From: Toxoplasma gondii ME49
Taxonomy: Eukaryota; Apicomplexa; Conoidasida; Eucoccidiorida; Sarcocystidae
Length of the DNA stretch: 64,000 nucleotides
Direction: 5' to 3'
Assembly: GCF_000006565.2 (NCBI RefSeq)
Contig: NC_031475.1
Location: 620,001 to 684,000 of the forward strand
This document shows, in pieces, positions 48,301 to 59,250 of the stretch. Position 1 is the stretch's first letter; every line of letters begins with the position of its first letter. The notes under the pieces are model-generated. The model was given only the letters and a program-made list of their open reading frames with translations, was not told the DNA's origin and made no database searches. Both the position numbers and the translations under genes were made by a program.

Positions 48301-51300
48301 AGAGGGACCTAGTTTGCGCAGCATAGAATCCAGCGCGCTGACTTTTGGGCATTGAAACGAATCACCATTTCACCCCTTTGCGTTTCGACTCAGCACTCCG
48401 GCAAAAGTTTTTCTCGTGGATTCGCTGTCTCTTCTCAGCACGACCTCACGTTTGCGCGGACAACAAATGTGGCTGACGTTTTTCCTTCGCGAGCGAAGAC
48501 GCGTGCGGATCTCTTCACCTGGGCCGACGTAGCTGAGCTGAACGCCGGGAGGTGGTGGCTAGAAGTGAGAGAAAAACGTCGGGTGCTCCAGCGTGCTCAT
48601 GGCATTCTCTGAAACCTTTTACCTACAGCTGTACGGAACGTACCCAAACTTTCCACACAACGAACTTGGTCTTCTGGTATATTTCCCCGTAAACAAATTT
48701 AAAGCGAAGTTTTGCATCTCAGAGACCGGGCGGAACAGGCAGGAGCAATACTAAGACTTGGATGTCGGTGTTCTGTACTTGACGTCACATTCAGAAATGC
48801 GTTGGTGCTGCAGGGTCTCTTTTTATCAATGCATACATACAGTTCTGGATCTTGGACATCTGTGTAGAGGCGACGTCTACTTACACTGCGACAGCTCCAG
48901 TATATATAGCATAGAGGGGGGAGTGCGCGTCTTCGCATCTCCACAGAGAGACGGAAACGCAGATCGCTGTTTGCACTGCTTGTTCATGGAAGGTAGAAAT
49001 AAAACTAATCAAAAACTGTAGATGAATAAAGCCAAGTGTTTTTTCGGGGTCATCAATTCCTTCTTGGAAGTTGGTCCCATTGACGGAGGCGGCCTCTCTA
49101 CCTGAAACACAGAGCTGTACAGGCGCCACGAGATTTTTCCCCAGTGACATGTGGTTGTGTTCAAAAGAACATCCCTGTGAAGACTTTGAGCGGTGCTGCT
49201 GCTTCAGGGAAAGCCGAGTGCCCGCAGGAGAAAGGATTGGTTTCTGCATGCTGCGTGGTTTCCAGGTTGTTTATTGGCTTTTTAGCAATTCAAAATCGCA
49301 TGATCTCTTGTCCCTTTTTTGCGCATGTGGCTACGCAGAAAGACCCCTACGGCACGGTGAAGCTCGTCGACCCTGTTGTTCAGAAGGAAATTTCCGAACA
49401 GAGTACGACGAACACTTTCTCTTCCTGTTTCGTGTTTTTTCCAGTTCATTGTCGCGATAATTCCCGTTCCTCGAACAGGTTCCAGTTTAGAAGAGAGTCG
49501 AGCAATACCCGAATACCATCTGAATACTCTCCGAGTATTTTCCAGACATAGCAGGCGTGCAAAACGATCATCCAGTCACTAATCAGGCTCCAGGCCAAGA
49601 AGAATTGGATCCGTGGATTCCGTACAAACTAGTTTTTTCTGTTGTACCTTTTCGATTTTTCAGTTTTCTCCCTTGCCGGTAGGCACCCTGGATTTCTTCT
49701 CCGTTTGTTCGTTCACTTCTGCGGGGCTTTCTCTCATCTCTTTCGTCGCCTTTTCCTGGTTGGCACTCGCGCCGGGCTCTCCGCATGCGTACTGAGGGCG
49801 TTGATATCTTTGTTTTCCTCCGTCCGCCTCTCGAGGCTCTTCCTCCCTCTCGTTTGTGCTCTCTCGTTTGCTGAATGTATCCCCAGCTGGCTGTGTTTCA
49901 CATCTACTTACTAGGCGCACTGTGTTTTTCGGATATGGACTCCATGGAGGAAAAACGAGTTTCTGGGGGGCTAGTCGCATTGCGAACCCCCTTTATCTAG
50001 TCTACCCTATCCGGTGCCTCGGTTAAGTGGAGTCGTTCTCTCCGTCTGCCTCCGTCTCTCTTTGTGTCGACGCCTCTTGGTTTTTTCCGGCGAACCTCCC
50101 ACCTTCTGCCCCTGTGTTCTCGCCGCGAGATTCGCTCCTTCCCATGGTGCGAAGCTGCGGTATGTGGAGGCCCTCTTCCTTTGATTTTGCTTTCACAGAG
50201 ATCCCGACGCTGGAGTGGCTCATGCGCAAGGCAGTTTCTGCGAATCGCACTTTGATTTACGATCTGAGATGCCCGGACTGTGACTCCAACACTTGGGGTT
50301 GCGGGACAAAGTGCGTGGACTTGACCATTGACCTTGTTCGGAAAACAAAGTGCAGTCGCCACCTTTGGTGGCTGCAAGACAAAAGGTAAAGCACTGTTGA
50401 GTCTTCTCTGTCCAGTTCTCCTGAAAATGCTATGCAGAAAGCAGTTGTGCCTAGTGGATACTTGAAAGAGCACTTGATGCACACGGCATGTCTTTCATCT
50501 CGCGACCGAAAAACTCAAGGTCGCGAACTTCTCCAGTTTGTGGCCAGTATGCATGGACACAAATCTGCTTCTTTCACAAGCAAATGCTTGTCGACGTTGG
50601 CAGTGGGCGTACATCGACAGGCTCATTATGGACCATGTGAGAAAGCGATGGCATATCTGTAAGAAGGTCTTTCGCTGCTGTATTTCAGTGTCCCCCGTCG
50701 TGTCTTTCAGAGGAGAAAGTAGATTCAGAGGACGTTGCGGAAGCCGCCATTCAATTGGTGAAGACTTAGTGTGTGCTCTGGAACGTCGCGAAATTTGTGG
50801 ATTGTGTGAAGTCCAAAGGCCGGACCTGCCTCCGTGTTTGCGGTCATGCGCATTTCCGTAACTCAAAACATATATTCTATAATATATTTCTGCAATATGT
50901 ATATATATATATATATATGTGTATATCTACACTATAGCGTTGCGAATCGATACTGTCTATATATATGCTGTATAACTGTTTATCTATAATGTACATCTAT
51001 TATATATATAGAGATAGATCGGGTGCATGTAAAATCCGTTCTTCTTTCGTGCTTTTCCGTCTACTGGAGTCCGCTGCAATTTATAAAATGACCGTTACTC
51101 CAGACTGAAAGGTGGTGCTGAAGAAAAATATAAACGTAGCAAAGGTACTTAGGGTTGACCTTTGTGTACTGTGTTTTACTTTCTCTCAAAATCGCTCCAG
51201 ATGTCGTGTGTAAAATAACGGTGTGTCGGGACAGAGGCTGCAGACTGTAGAGACACAAATCAGTATTCCATTGCCAGGGAGTTCGTTGTCGAAAGGTTTG

Positions 51301-53319
51301 CGACTTCCCTTCTTTTTCAACAGACAAGAGGTGAAGAAGGAGTTCCCCGACGTTACCATTGTTACAGCGGCGGACCGGCACTTCAGACACGACGCTGACA
51401 ACCGTGAGAGAAACAAAAGGGAGAGTTATTTTCTGGCGCGTGCGCATGCGCATGGACCGAGGTGTACACAGACGAACGTTGTTTGATCTGTGACCAACGC
51501 GGTTGTTTTCTCTTTGTTTTCGACGCACGAGGAAGGAGAGAGAAGCCGAGTTTGCCGCTGCTCTTTGGAAAGGAACGAGGAGGCAGAAGGCGCAAACGGA
51601 CAGAAGGGGGACAGCATGGTTGAAGGGGGAGGAAGTTCCACTTCCGGGGTAGACAGTGAAGAAATCAAAAGTGTCGTACAACAGGAAAAGGTTTGTCTCT
51701 GCTGTGTTTTTTTTCAGTGACCGACGTCTTGAATGTGGAGTGGGTACAACTTGATGCTCAACTGATAAAGATGTGGAACGAACGAGGTAAACGCCGAGAA
51801 CAACGCTTTCTTTGCTTTTCCCCGTCCCCCGACTGCCACACGCTCGCTCGCTCCTGGTGTATTGACAGTCCGAGCCCACGTGTGCTTTGCTGTTGTGTCA
51901 TTCTTTTCATGCGATAAAAAGGTGATTCTCTTGAGCTCCGTGAAAAGACGACGCCTTCGTTCCGAATCGAATCATCACGAATCACGGCCGCTGGTGTTAC
52001 AAGTCAACAAAGCTCGTCCACCTAGAATATTCGGGGTACCATTTCAGGTCGAGCAGCTGTGCAAGGGAAGTGCTTCGTGAGGGAATTCGGACTTTGTGTC
52101 ACATCCTTCCGACGTAAAGAGGCGATGCGTGTTCTTGAATGTTCCTGCTCCATGCTCTCACCTTTACTTCTTTTCTTGCGATCAGTGCCGGGAGACGGTG
52201 ACTTCTGGCTAAAAGGCAGATTTGAGTTGGCAAAAACGTACGAAGGTTGCCTCGAGTTGTCTTCTCCAGCACACTACGTGGTGTTGGAATCCATCCTCTG
52301 ATGCCGCATCCGTCCATCGGTCGTCGCGATAGCTCTTCGTCGTTTACGAATTTTCTGAAGAATTTTGTGCATGCGTTGTTCTAGGCTACTGGGTGAATGC
52401 GTACGTGGTCTCGCAGCCTTGGCTGCTTTCATACTTCTGGTGCGCTGGAGTCGATTCTGTGACGACAAACAGCTGCAGTCGTCTCAACGCGATGGACGCT
52501 CCTGTCCAGCACATATCCTGGAACGCCTTTCTTTGTAAGGAAAGCCGAACGAAAACGCAAAGCCGTGACTCTGAGTGTTCGCCGCACATGCAGGGGCTTT
52601 TGTGGGCTTCTTCCGAGGCCGGTAGTGCTTGTTCGGTTAGGCCGTGAACTCCCGGTACGATCGTACTGGTCGCACCGTCATGTGAGCAGTCGTTTTCTCT
52701 CTCTTTTGATACGAGTGATATCGGGGATCCACATATCGCGCCTAGAACAAAACCGCTGTGGAGTCTAGTTCTTCGGAAAACGACTTCCGAACCACCAGTG
52801 GAGACAGGTTTAAAGAAAATTAACATGTTTTCCGTGCAGAACCCAAAGCCTCAACGCCTTCTGTCCCCCAAGGGTGCTCAGCCTAGCTGTACGGTGGCCG
52901 CTGTTTGTATTTGCTTTGTTTTCCCCGAGTAGCAGAAAGAAACATACACGAAGAACTACGAGCTCTTCGGTCGGCATCTAGGATGACTGTCCCAGATTCG
53001 TGCTTTGAATATTCGAATGTTAATTCGTCAACAATGCATGACTAGAGCATGACTGAAGGTTTATCTTGTTGGTTATTAGACGTTGTGCTACTGCACATGA
53101 AACTCACTTCTGGGCTCGCCTATGCGGTTCAGATCGGTACGCGTGGATCTCTGAACCAACCGTGTGCTGTTTCCTCTGTTTTCTTCTCCCTTTTCAGGGT
53201 ATGTTGCGATCTTGGATCTGATCTGCATTCTCCTCTTCATCGGGCTTCTCTACTTCTGTAGGCGTCCTCCTTCAGATTGCCCGTGTAGCGTCACCGTGGT
53301 AAACATGAGCAGTTTTTGA
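45307..53319 (+). CDS. Six-TM glycerophosphodiester phosphodiesterase, GDE2/3/6 type
   Basis: GDPD enzymes hydrolyse glycerophosphodiesters. Exons: 45307-47021, 47617-47704, 48439-48564, 49339-49402, 50199-50385, 51324-51403, 51718-51786, 52385-52534 and 53198-53319; phases agree and the product is 866 residues. The N-terminal 540 residues carry five hydrophobic segments (near 140-160, 175-210, 240-262, 275-300 and 470-495) separated by Ser/Pro/Glu-rich loops. The catalytic domain follows: GHRG (His560, Arg561), ENTE, LESDV (Glu587, Asp589), HD (His602), RTTNV, LNAGRWW, then a C-terminal WVNAYVVSQPWLLSYFWCAGVDSVTT. A sixth hydrophobic segment, YVAILDLICILLFIGLLYFC, closes the protein. The order five TM, GDPD, one TM and the local sequence match animal GDE2/GDE3/GDE6, whose catalytic domain faces outside. 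The substrate is unknown; GPI-type or glycerophosphoinositol substrates are possible by analogy. An upstream in-frame ATG at 45169 exists. Confidence 0.93.
50880..51010. repeat. AT-rich TATA microsatellite cluster
   Basis: Several imperfect TATATA runs within the intron that separates GDE-like exons 50199-50385 and 51324-51403. Confidence 0.9.
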
Positions 53320-56166
53320 GTGCTGGCGTGTTGTGAGAGCATGTGACGAAAATGTTAGGGTATTTTCTCTATAAAAGAGGAAGGGGTTCAACTTCCTTGA
53401 AAAGCTATTTAGAACGTGACCTGGGGTGAATGGACGGTCTGAACCTCGGGAAAGAGACATTTGCGTGCGTCCCGGTCTTTCCTCTCTTTTTCTGTGTAAG
53501 CCGGGATGGGATGTGGATTGTGGTGTTGGCTTCTCGCGGTTTCCTTGGACTTCTTCTTCTTTCCTGTCTTACAAATTCTTCGTCGCGCCGACCGGTTCTT
53601 GCTAGGCTGTTGTTCCCGTGTTGACGCATTTCGCTCGCTTTCTCCCTGTTCTGGACGTTCTTTCCGGAGAGAAAAGTGAATGCCTTTTTCCTGGAGAAGA
53701 AACACAGAAGTTAGGTTCACTTTCGTCGTCGACTCTCGTGCCACAAGACAAGAGGCTTTGATTTTGAAGCTTTCTATTCCCCTGAGGTCCGAGGTTCTTT
53801 CTTTGTGTGGACCTCTCCGGCAAGGGTAGCTGCATTGTCTACGGTGCAGGACGGGGACGCCAATGGTATGGAGCTGTCACAAAAATGTGGGAGTTCTTTC
53901 CGTAAAGCACCACTATTTCCGGCGTTTTGTGGAGCGCTGACGGCAGTCACAGCGTCACTGTAGACATCGTATGTGCGTCGTCGTGTTCGGTAACAAATCA
54001 GAAATTGCAAGCGTCCTTTTTTCCAAAATCGTGTGGAACAGCAAGCAGTGTAGGATTGCTATGTATTGCTCACAGGAATACGACAAGCAACGGCCTTCAA
54101 GATGTAAACCCGTAGTCGAACACGATTTCAGATCGTCTTGTACAGAATATCAAGCCTAATATTAATTAACTGATCTAAATAATACAGGGTATGTAAAACT
54201 CTTGGCCTTCTCTGTCTGTAGACACAACGCAGATTCGTGTGTTCCGCCTTGGGGAAGACGCTTTTTGTGCAAGGCAACTGCACAACAACGTCCCACTTTT
54301 TTAGGCGAACTTTATGAAGACCAGTCAGAGTCATTAAGCGGATGAGCCCGGTGGTTTTCTGCTGGAATGAAAACTTTTGGCGCATCAGAAAGGCATAAAA
54401 CGTAGTGCCCCGTCCCGGGCACTCTGAATGTATTGAGGAGATATTACATGTAGGAAGTTACGCAGTTTAATGGTATGTAAAAAGGGAGCTGTGATCAACA
54501 CCCACTGTCCTGTTCGTACATCAATTTGAACGACGGAAGAAACACAATACCCAGTTGCGTATCCAGTGGAAATCCCAGGAAGTTCCAACACTCGCAAATT
54601 TGTCGCCTCCCTCTACCGTCGTCCACGCGCTAACCGTTTGCTCCACCTCTCTTCAGCACCTCGCACAAGTATGAGCCCGGATGGCATTCTAACTCCCCTG
54701 GAACTCATCAACGAAATGCAACCTGCTATTCGTGCGTGTGCATGGTCCGTGTTGCAAGTTCGCTCCGGACCTCTGTTTCATTTTGAGTGTGCCCTTCGAG
54801 CGCGGCACCGTCAAAACTCTCACTTCCAGAAGGTTCTTCCAAAGCAAAGTCTGTGCCTAAAACCAGTGTGAAACACAGGCAGCTGCAGCAAAGGCGGAAC
54901 TACTTTATGTCATAAGGAACGACAATGTGTGCTCGTGTGACTGCGTAGTCCCCCGTCTGTGCTTCTCCAAGTTCGACCGTGGAGTATGTGCAAAAGCAAC
55001 ATGTGAAGAAGTTGAGTTTACGAGGACACGGATGGGCTATGCACCACATCGTCTTTTGTCACGTGCATTTATGTTTTCTTTCTTTGCTGATGAGTCTGGT
55101 TTTTTATCGTGCACTCGCTTCGTGCTCGTTTAGTCTCTGTTTCGAAACTATGCACGGCATGCGAAGACACGCGCCCACACAGTCGCCTCTCTTACCGCGT
55201 CGCGGAAGGAAACGAGACACCAGCCAACTGTGAAAAACTTTGAGAAGACACAAATGAAGGAAACAAACTAAAGCGTTTTTCAACAAATGCGTTCACATGA
55301 ACGCTATTGCGTCCGCAACGAAGCACCATGTAGCCGAAACAGCGCGGCACAAAACCTGAACAGGCACCAGCGCGGGCCAAAGTGACCCTGAGCCGCAAAA
55401 AAAAGTAGTAAAGGCCCTGCGTCTCCCACGCTGTATAATAGTTCACAAACCATTTTTGGTGCAGGTGTACAAAAGTGTGGACGCGATCAACTCTCCCGTT
55501 TTGTGTCTGGTTGTCCGCGGTGCCAAAGAACATCGGAGACGGGGTCGCTGATAGGCAGAAGTCCGCAGAATACAACCGTTATCGGCCCTACGGCCGTGTC
55601 TACATTACGCAGGAGCTTGCTCCGGCAGTCCCTGCCACTTTTCGTGTCCCGTTTCTCGTTGTCTGCTGCGCTCTCTGTGACATCCCCCTTGTCCGCTCTT
55701 TTTGACTTTGCGGCGTTTCTCCGCACTATCCTCTCCACCGCTCTGTCAGGTAGCTACACAATCCGCTCTCCGCCTAAATGGTTGGCAAGTTTCCTTGTGA
55801 ACCGCATGCACGGTTTCGTCTCGGTTACTGGCCTCACCCATTCTCCTTTTTTATGCATCCAATCAAGCCCTCTTGTTCACGCTGCACTTCCCCGCGAACG
55901 CATTCGCCACGGGGAGTCCGCCCACGACCAGCCTACGACAGTCTGTCCGTTGTTTCTCGATTCCCGGGGTATCTGCGACGAATCACATCGCGTTCTCGCA
56001 AGACACTGCCTCACGTTTCGTTCATTGTTTCGGGTTCACCTCTTCTCCGGTCCGTTCATACCATGGATGCTACGGAAAAGTGTTCCAGCAACCCCGTGGA
56101 GAGCTGCCCCATCAAAAAGGACCCGACTTTCTTGCGCAGTTTCCTGTGACCGCTTTCTGCGCCGTC
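53320..56166. other. Convergent intergenic region (GDE-like and transporter 3' ends)
   Basis: Likely 3' UTRs plus spacer. The minus-strand frames at 54128-54385 and 54385-54597 abut and both read as plausible protein (see findings). The long + frame over 55503-56396 partly opposes the transporter coding sequence and has no splice or family support. Confidence 0.4.
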
Positions 56167-59100
56167 TCACTCCATTCCGCTTCCGTCTTTGCCGTGCTCC
56201 TTTTCTTCGGCGGGCTGTACGACTTCGGCTTTTTTTTTCAATTTCAATTTCTTCCCGAGTCGATCCAGCCAACGAACCGAAGACGCCTGCGTCGGTTTCT
56301 CTGTCTCCCTGTCGCTGCGAGAGGCGGGTTTGTCATCAAGCGAGTGGAAAGCCCGGGGGTTTCTTCGTCGTTCGTTCCACATGCAGCCGAGCATGACGTA
56401 GACGATTGAGAGAATGACGGCAATGCACCACGCAACGGGTAAAGGATCGCCTTTGAGCATTCGAATCGTCACGTTTTCGTACAGCGGAATGGAGCCTAGC
56501 GAGATGACGCCACCGACAGTCAGAGCCAGGCCCGAGAGCTTGCCAAAGTGCCGCGAGGAAAAGGTGTTTTCGACGTAGCAGAACACTTGCTCCGAGTCGA
56601 TGGCCACGTAGACGCAGAAGCAAATGACCGCGAGGTAGTGAATCGAGTTGGCGCCGGTCGGGAAGAGCGAATGGCCGATAATGGAGAGGAAGTAGACCAG
56701 CACGCCCGCCGTGTTTATCAGAATGAGGACGGGAAACGGCCCAAAGACGTCGATTGTCTTTCCGAGAAGCACGCAGGGAATGAAGCTGAAAGAGAGCACA
56801 AAGTCCATGAAGTCTACCACGCGTGTCGTGAACAGGCGCGAAGCCGCAGTCTGGAAAAACGACGTCGCCACCGCCTGGCAACTCCAGTAGAGCGCGATGC
56901 AGACGAAGTGCGACGAGCAGAGCTGAGACATGAACGACGGCTCTGCCGCCACTGCGTCTCCCTCCACCCCAGTGTGCACAACGACGGCCACAGGAGCGTT
57001 TCTTTCCGCGTCGAGTTCCTGCTTTCCCTGGTGACAACAGCGAATCAACGAAGGTCTTCGGCCGTCTTCGACGAGCTTCTCGTCGCTCTCTGAGAGCGCC
57101 TCGTCGCCCGCGAGTTTCGCTTCTGTCTCCGTCTCGTGCTCGTCCTTTGCGGGGCCTGAACTGTGGTCGCTGTCGCTACCTCGATCGTATGCAAGGAAAG
57201 AGCATCGCGGTCCGCGCTCCATATCAGTGTCTCCCGACTCGTGTAAGCACCCGTCGCAACATCCGTCTCCGTCTTCTCTCTTCACCCGAGTCCTCGCGCT
57301 TCTCGGACTATCCGGCGAAGACGCCTGGTCGCCTTTGCTTGCTCCCGTGTCCTCGCCACCTGGCCGGGCCCCTGCTCCCTCGGCTGGCTCGACTGCAATC
57401 CGGTTTTTTCTCAACGTAAGCGGGTGAAGCACTCGCTGGAAAAGCGTCCGCGGTTCCGGATTTTCCGTTGGCGTACCCTTCCGTTTGCTGCAGTTCCGAA
57501 ACCAGCCGCCGTGGCCCGCCTGCGCGTCTGTCTCGCTGGAGCAACCTACACTCTGTCTCTTCCCCTTCCCCGCGTTACTCCCGCGAGTCTGGTCGGTCCA
57601 GTGGGACTCCAGGGTCTCCCTGGACCCCTTGCTGCCTCTGCGGAGCCTCTTTTCCGCGTCGCGAGGCGGCGGACCTCCCCAAGTCGCTGCCGGAGTCTCA
57701 GCGCCGGGCGCCGGCTTCCCGAACGCCCTTGAAGGAATGAAAAGAGCGGCGAGAATGAAGCAGAAAACCGGTCCCACGCACAGGTATAGAATGCAGATTT
57801 GGGAGAACGTCCAGGTAGGCAAAAGGTTGTTCCAGACTGTCGCGAGAATCAGGGGCACCGCGAAGCTCGACGTATTTGCAGTGCCCAAGAGCGTGATCAC
57901 CGTCGCTCGCTTGCCCGGAAACAGCGTGGCAATCAGCAGGGTGGGCAGATACCCTGTGTCCGTGCCGAGGCCGATGAACACCATGCTCGCGACGTACGCT
58001 GGGAAGCGCTGCGAACTGCACGCGAGCAGGAGCCAGCCAATCGCCGTCAGCGTCTGCCCCAGCATCGCCGTCTTCTTCGGACTCACGTGGTCGAGCAGCG
58101 TCCCAGCCACCACACTCATCAGGGTTTGGGTCACGTACGAAACGGTGAAGAGTGGAGACACAGCGACATCTTGGCTGTCGCAGATGTAGTACTTCTGTTC
58201 GCCGTCAGGTTCACTTGTACCTCGCAGGTCGTTGACATAATTCCCGCTTTCGTCCACCTCGCACATCCAGCTGTACGCGCCCGACTTGTACAGCATGTAC
58301 GCGAGTGAGGGCCACCCGAAGTAGACGCAGCCGGTGAGGAAGGCGTAGAGCATGTAGATGGCGACGAGAACTTCCTTCATCAGCGAAAACGGGGTGTTTG
58401 GGTGCGACGAAGCACCGAAAACGACTTCGGCACCAGGCGAATCGTCGCCGAAGCTCTCTCTGTCAACCTGGGGAAACGGGTCGATGTGCATGTAGGGCGG
58501 GACGCCTGCCGCGTCACGGTCCCCACCCACCTGGTTGGCTGCAGAGTCTGCACTGTCTCCTGGGCGCCGGCTCACAGGGTCGAGGGCGGAGGCGCGACGG
58601 GAGTTAGGAGGTGACGACGGAAAACGCCCGTCTCCAGGCTCCGAGAAGCGCTGGCCTTCCTCTCCCGTGACCGTAGAGGCGCAACAGGAGACAGGAGCTG
58701 GAGCCCGGGCGCCACCTCCAAGCGGCTTGACGGGACTTTGGGCTCCATCAGCCGACTGCAACGACTCACAACAAGACCTGCCTTGGCCTCCCCAGTGTCC
58801 GCCATCTTGGCTGCAGCCCCGAGAAACACAGAGACGAGGAAAGCAGGCATCAAACGTGGAAGAAATTGACCGCGCACCACTGTCGCCAGTCGAAGGCGGA
58901 CCTTCGCTGCACTGGGAAACTCGGTGAGGAGAGCAGGAAACCGACAGCGCCGTCTCCGACGTTTTCAGGCCGCCGGGCACATGCGACACAGCCGACAGAC
59001 GACGGACGGTAGGGAGCGCAGGCGAGATCTGAGGCGACGGCACGGGAGAAACGGCCGTGTCGCTCTCGTCGTCTTTCTTTGTCTGGTGAACGCCGCGAGC

Positions 59101-59250
59101 AGGCGCAGGGAGCTGCGGCTCCTGAGGAGTCGAAGATGGTGAATGTGATAACGCACATCCCGTTTCGCTCGGAACAGAGACGGCTGACGGATGTTGTGTA
59201 CTTGCATCAAGATGAGATGTCGACGCTGACCTACACGGTGCTCTCTCCAT
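56167..59250 (-). CDS. MFS transporter, ApiAT/NPT-like (SLC43-related)
   Basis: A 1027-residue protein in one exon. Residues 1-285 are Ser/Pro-rich and look disordered. Residues about 290-505 hold six membrane helices, starting IYMLYAFLTGCVYFGWPSL and including LLDHVSPKKTAMLGQ, the MFS loop 2-3 region. A hydrophilic loop of about 265 residues (506-770) with charged and Cys-rich stretches separates them from six more helices (775-957). The tail of 70 residues is Lys-rich. The FGWPSL motif followed by a Cys-containing outer loop (near 325-360) resembles SLC43/LAT3 and the apicomplexan ApiAT (NPT1-like) amino-acid transporters. Plasma-membrane amino-acid uptake is the inferred role; the exact substrate cannot be read from sequence. 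The extended N terminus and central loop are unusually large. The start is the first ATG of the open frame; downstream ATGs are few until residue 254. Confidence 0.9.
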   Translation of the reverse strand: MERAPCRSASTSHLDASTQHPSAVSVPSETGCALSHSPSSTPQEPQLPAPARGVHQTKKDDESDTAVSPVPSPQISPALPTVRRLSAVSHVPGGLKTSETALSVSCSPHRVSQCSEGPPSTGDSGARSISSTFDACFPRLCVSRGCSQDGGHWGGQGRSCCESLQSADGAQSPVKPLGGGARAPAPVSCCASTVTGEEGQRFSEPGDGRFPSSPPNSRRASALDPVSRRPGDSADSAANQVGGDRDAAGVPPYMHIDPFPQVDRESFGDDSPGAEVVFGASSHPNTPFSLMKEVLVAIYMLYAFLTGCVYFGWPSLAYMLYKSGAYSWMCEVDESGNYVNDLRGTSEPDGEQKYYICDSQDVAVSPLFTVSYVTQTLMSVVAGTLLDHVSPKKTAMLGQTLTAIGWLLLACSSQRFPAYVASMVFIGLGTDTGYLPTLLIATLFPGKRATVITLLGTANTSSFAVPLILATVWNNLLPTWTFSQICILYLCVGPVFCFILAALFIPSRAFGKPAPGAETPAATWGGPPPRDAEKRLRRGSKGSRETLESHWTDQTRGSNAGKGKRQSVGCSSETDAQAGHGGWFRNCSKRKGTPTENPEPRTLFQRVLHPLTLRKNRIAVEPAEGAGARPGGEDTGASKGDQASSPDSPRSARTRVKREDGDGCCDGCLHESGDTDMERGPRCSFLAYDRGSDSDHSSGPAKDEHETETEAKLAGDEALSESDEKLVEDGRRPSLIRCCHQGKQELDAERNAPVAVVVHTGVEGDAVAAEPSFMSQLCSSHFVCIALYWSCQAVATSFFQTAASRLFTTRVVDFMDFVLSFSFIPCVLLGKTIDVFGPFPVLILINTAGVLVYFLSIIGHSLFPTGANSIHYLAVICFCVYVAIDSEQVFCYVENTFSSRHFGKLSGLALTVGGVISLGSIPLYENVTIRMLKGDPLPVAWCIAVILSIVYVMLGCMWNERRRNPRAFHSLDDKPASRSDRETEKPTQASSVRWLDRLGKKLKLKKKAEVVQPAEEKEHGKDGSGME

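Noticed and set aside
50537..50757. Two extra coding-like exons (50537-50636 and 50713-50757) for the GDE-like gene
   Set aside because: They read well and fit in phase, but splicing exon 50199-50385 directly to 51324 uses a stronger acceptor and gives an unbroken match to animal GDE2 in this part of the domain.
55503..56396. 297-codon + strand ORF
   Set aside because: Its 3' part is antisense to the transporter coding sequence and its 5' part lies in a C/T-rich UTR, which explains the Ser/Leu/Arg/Phe composition.
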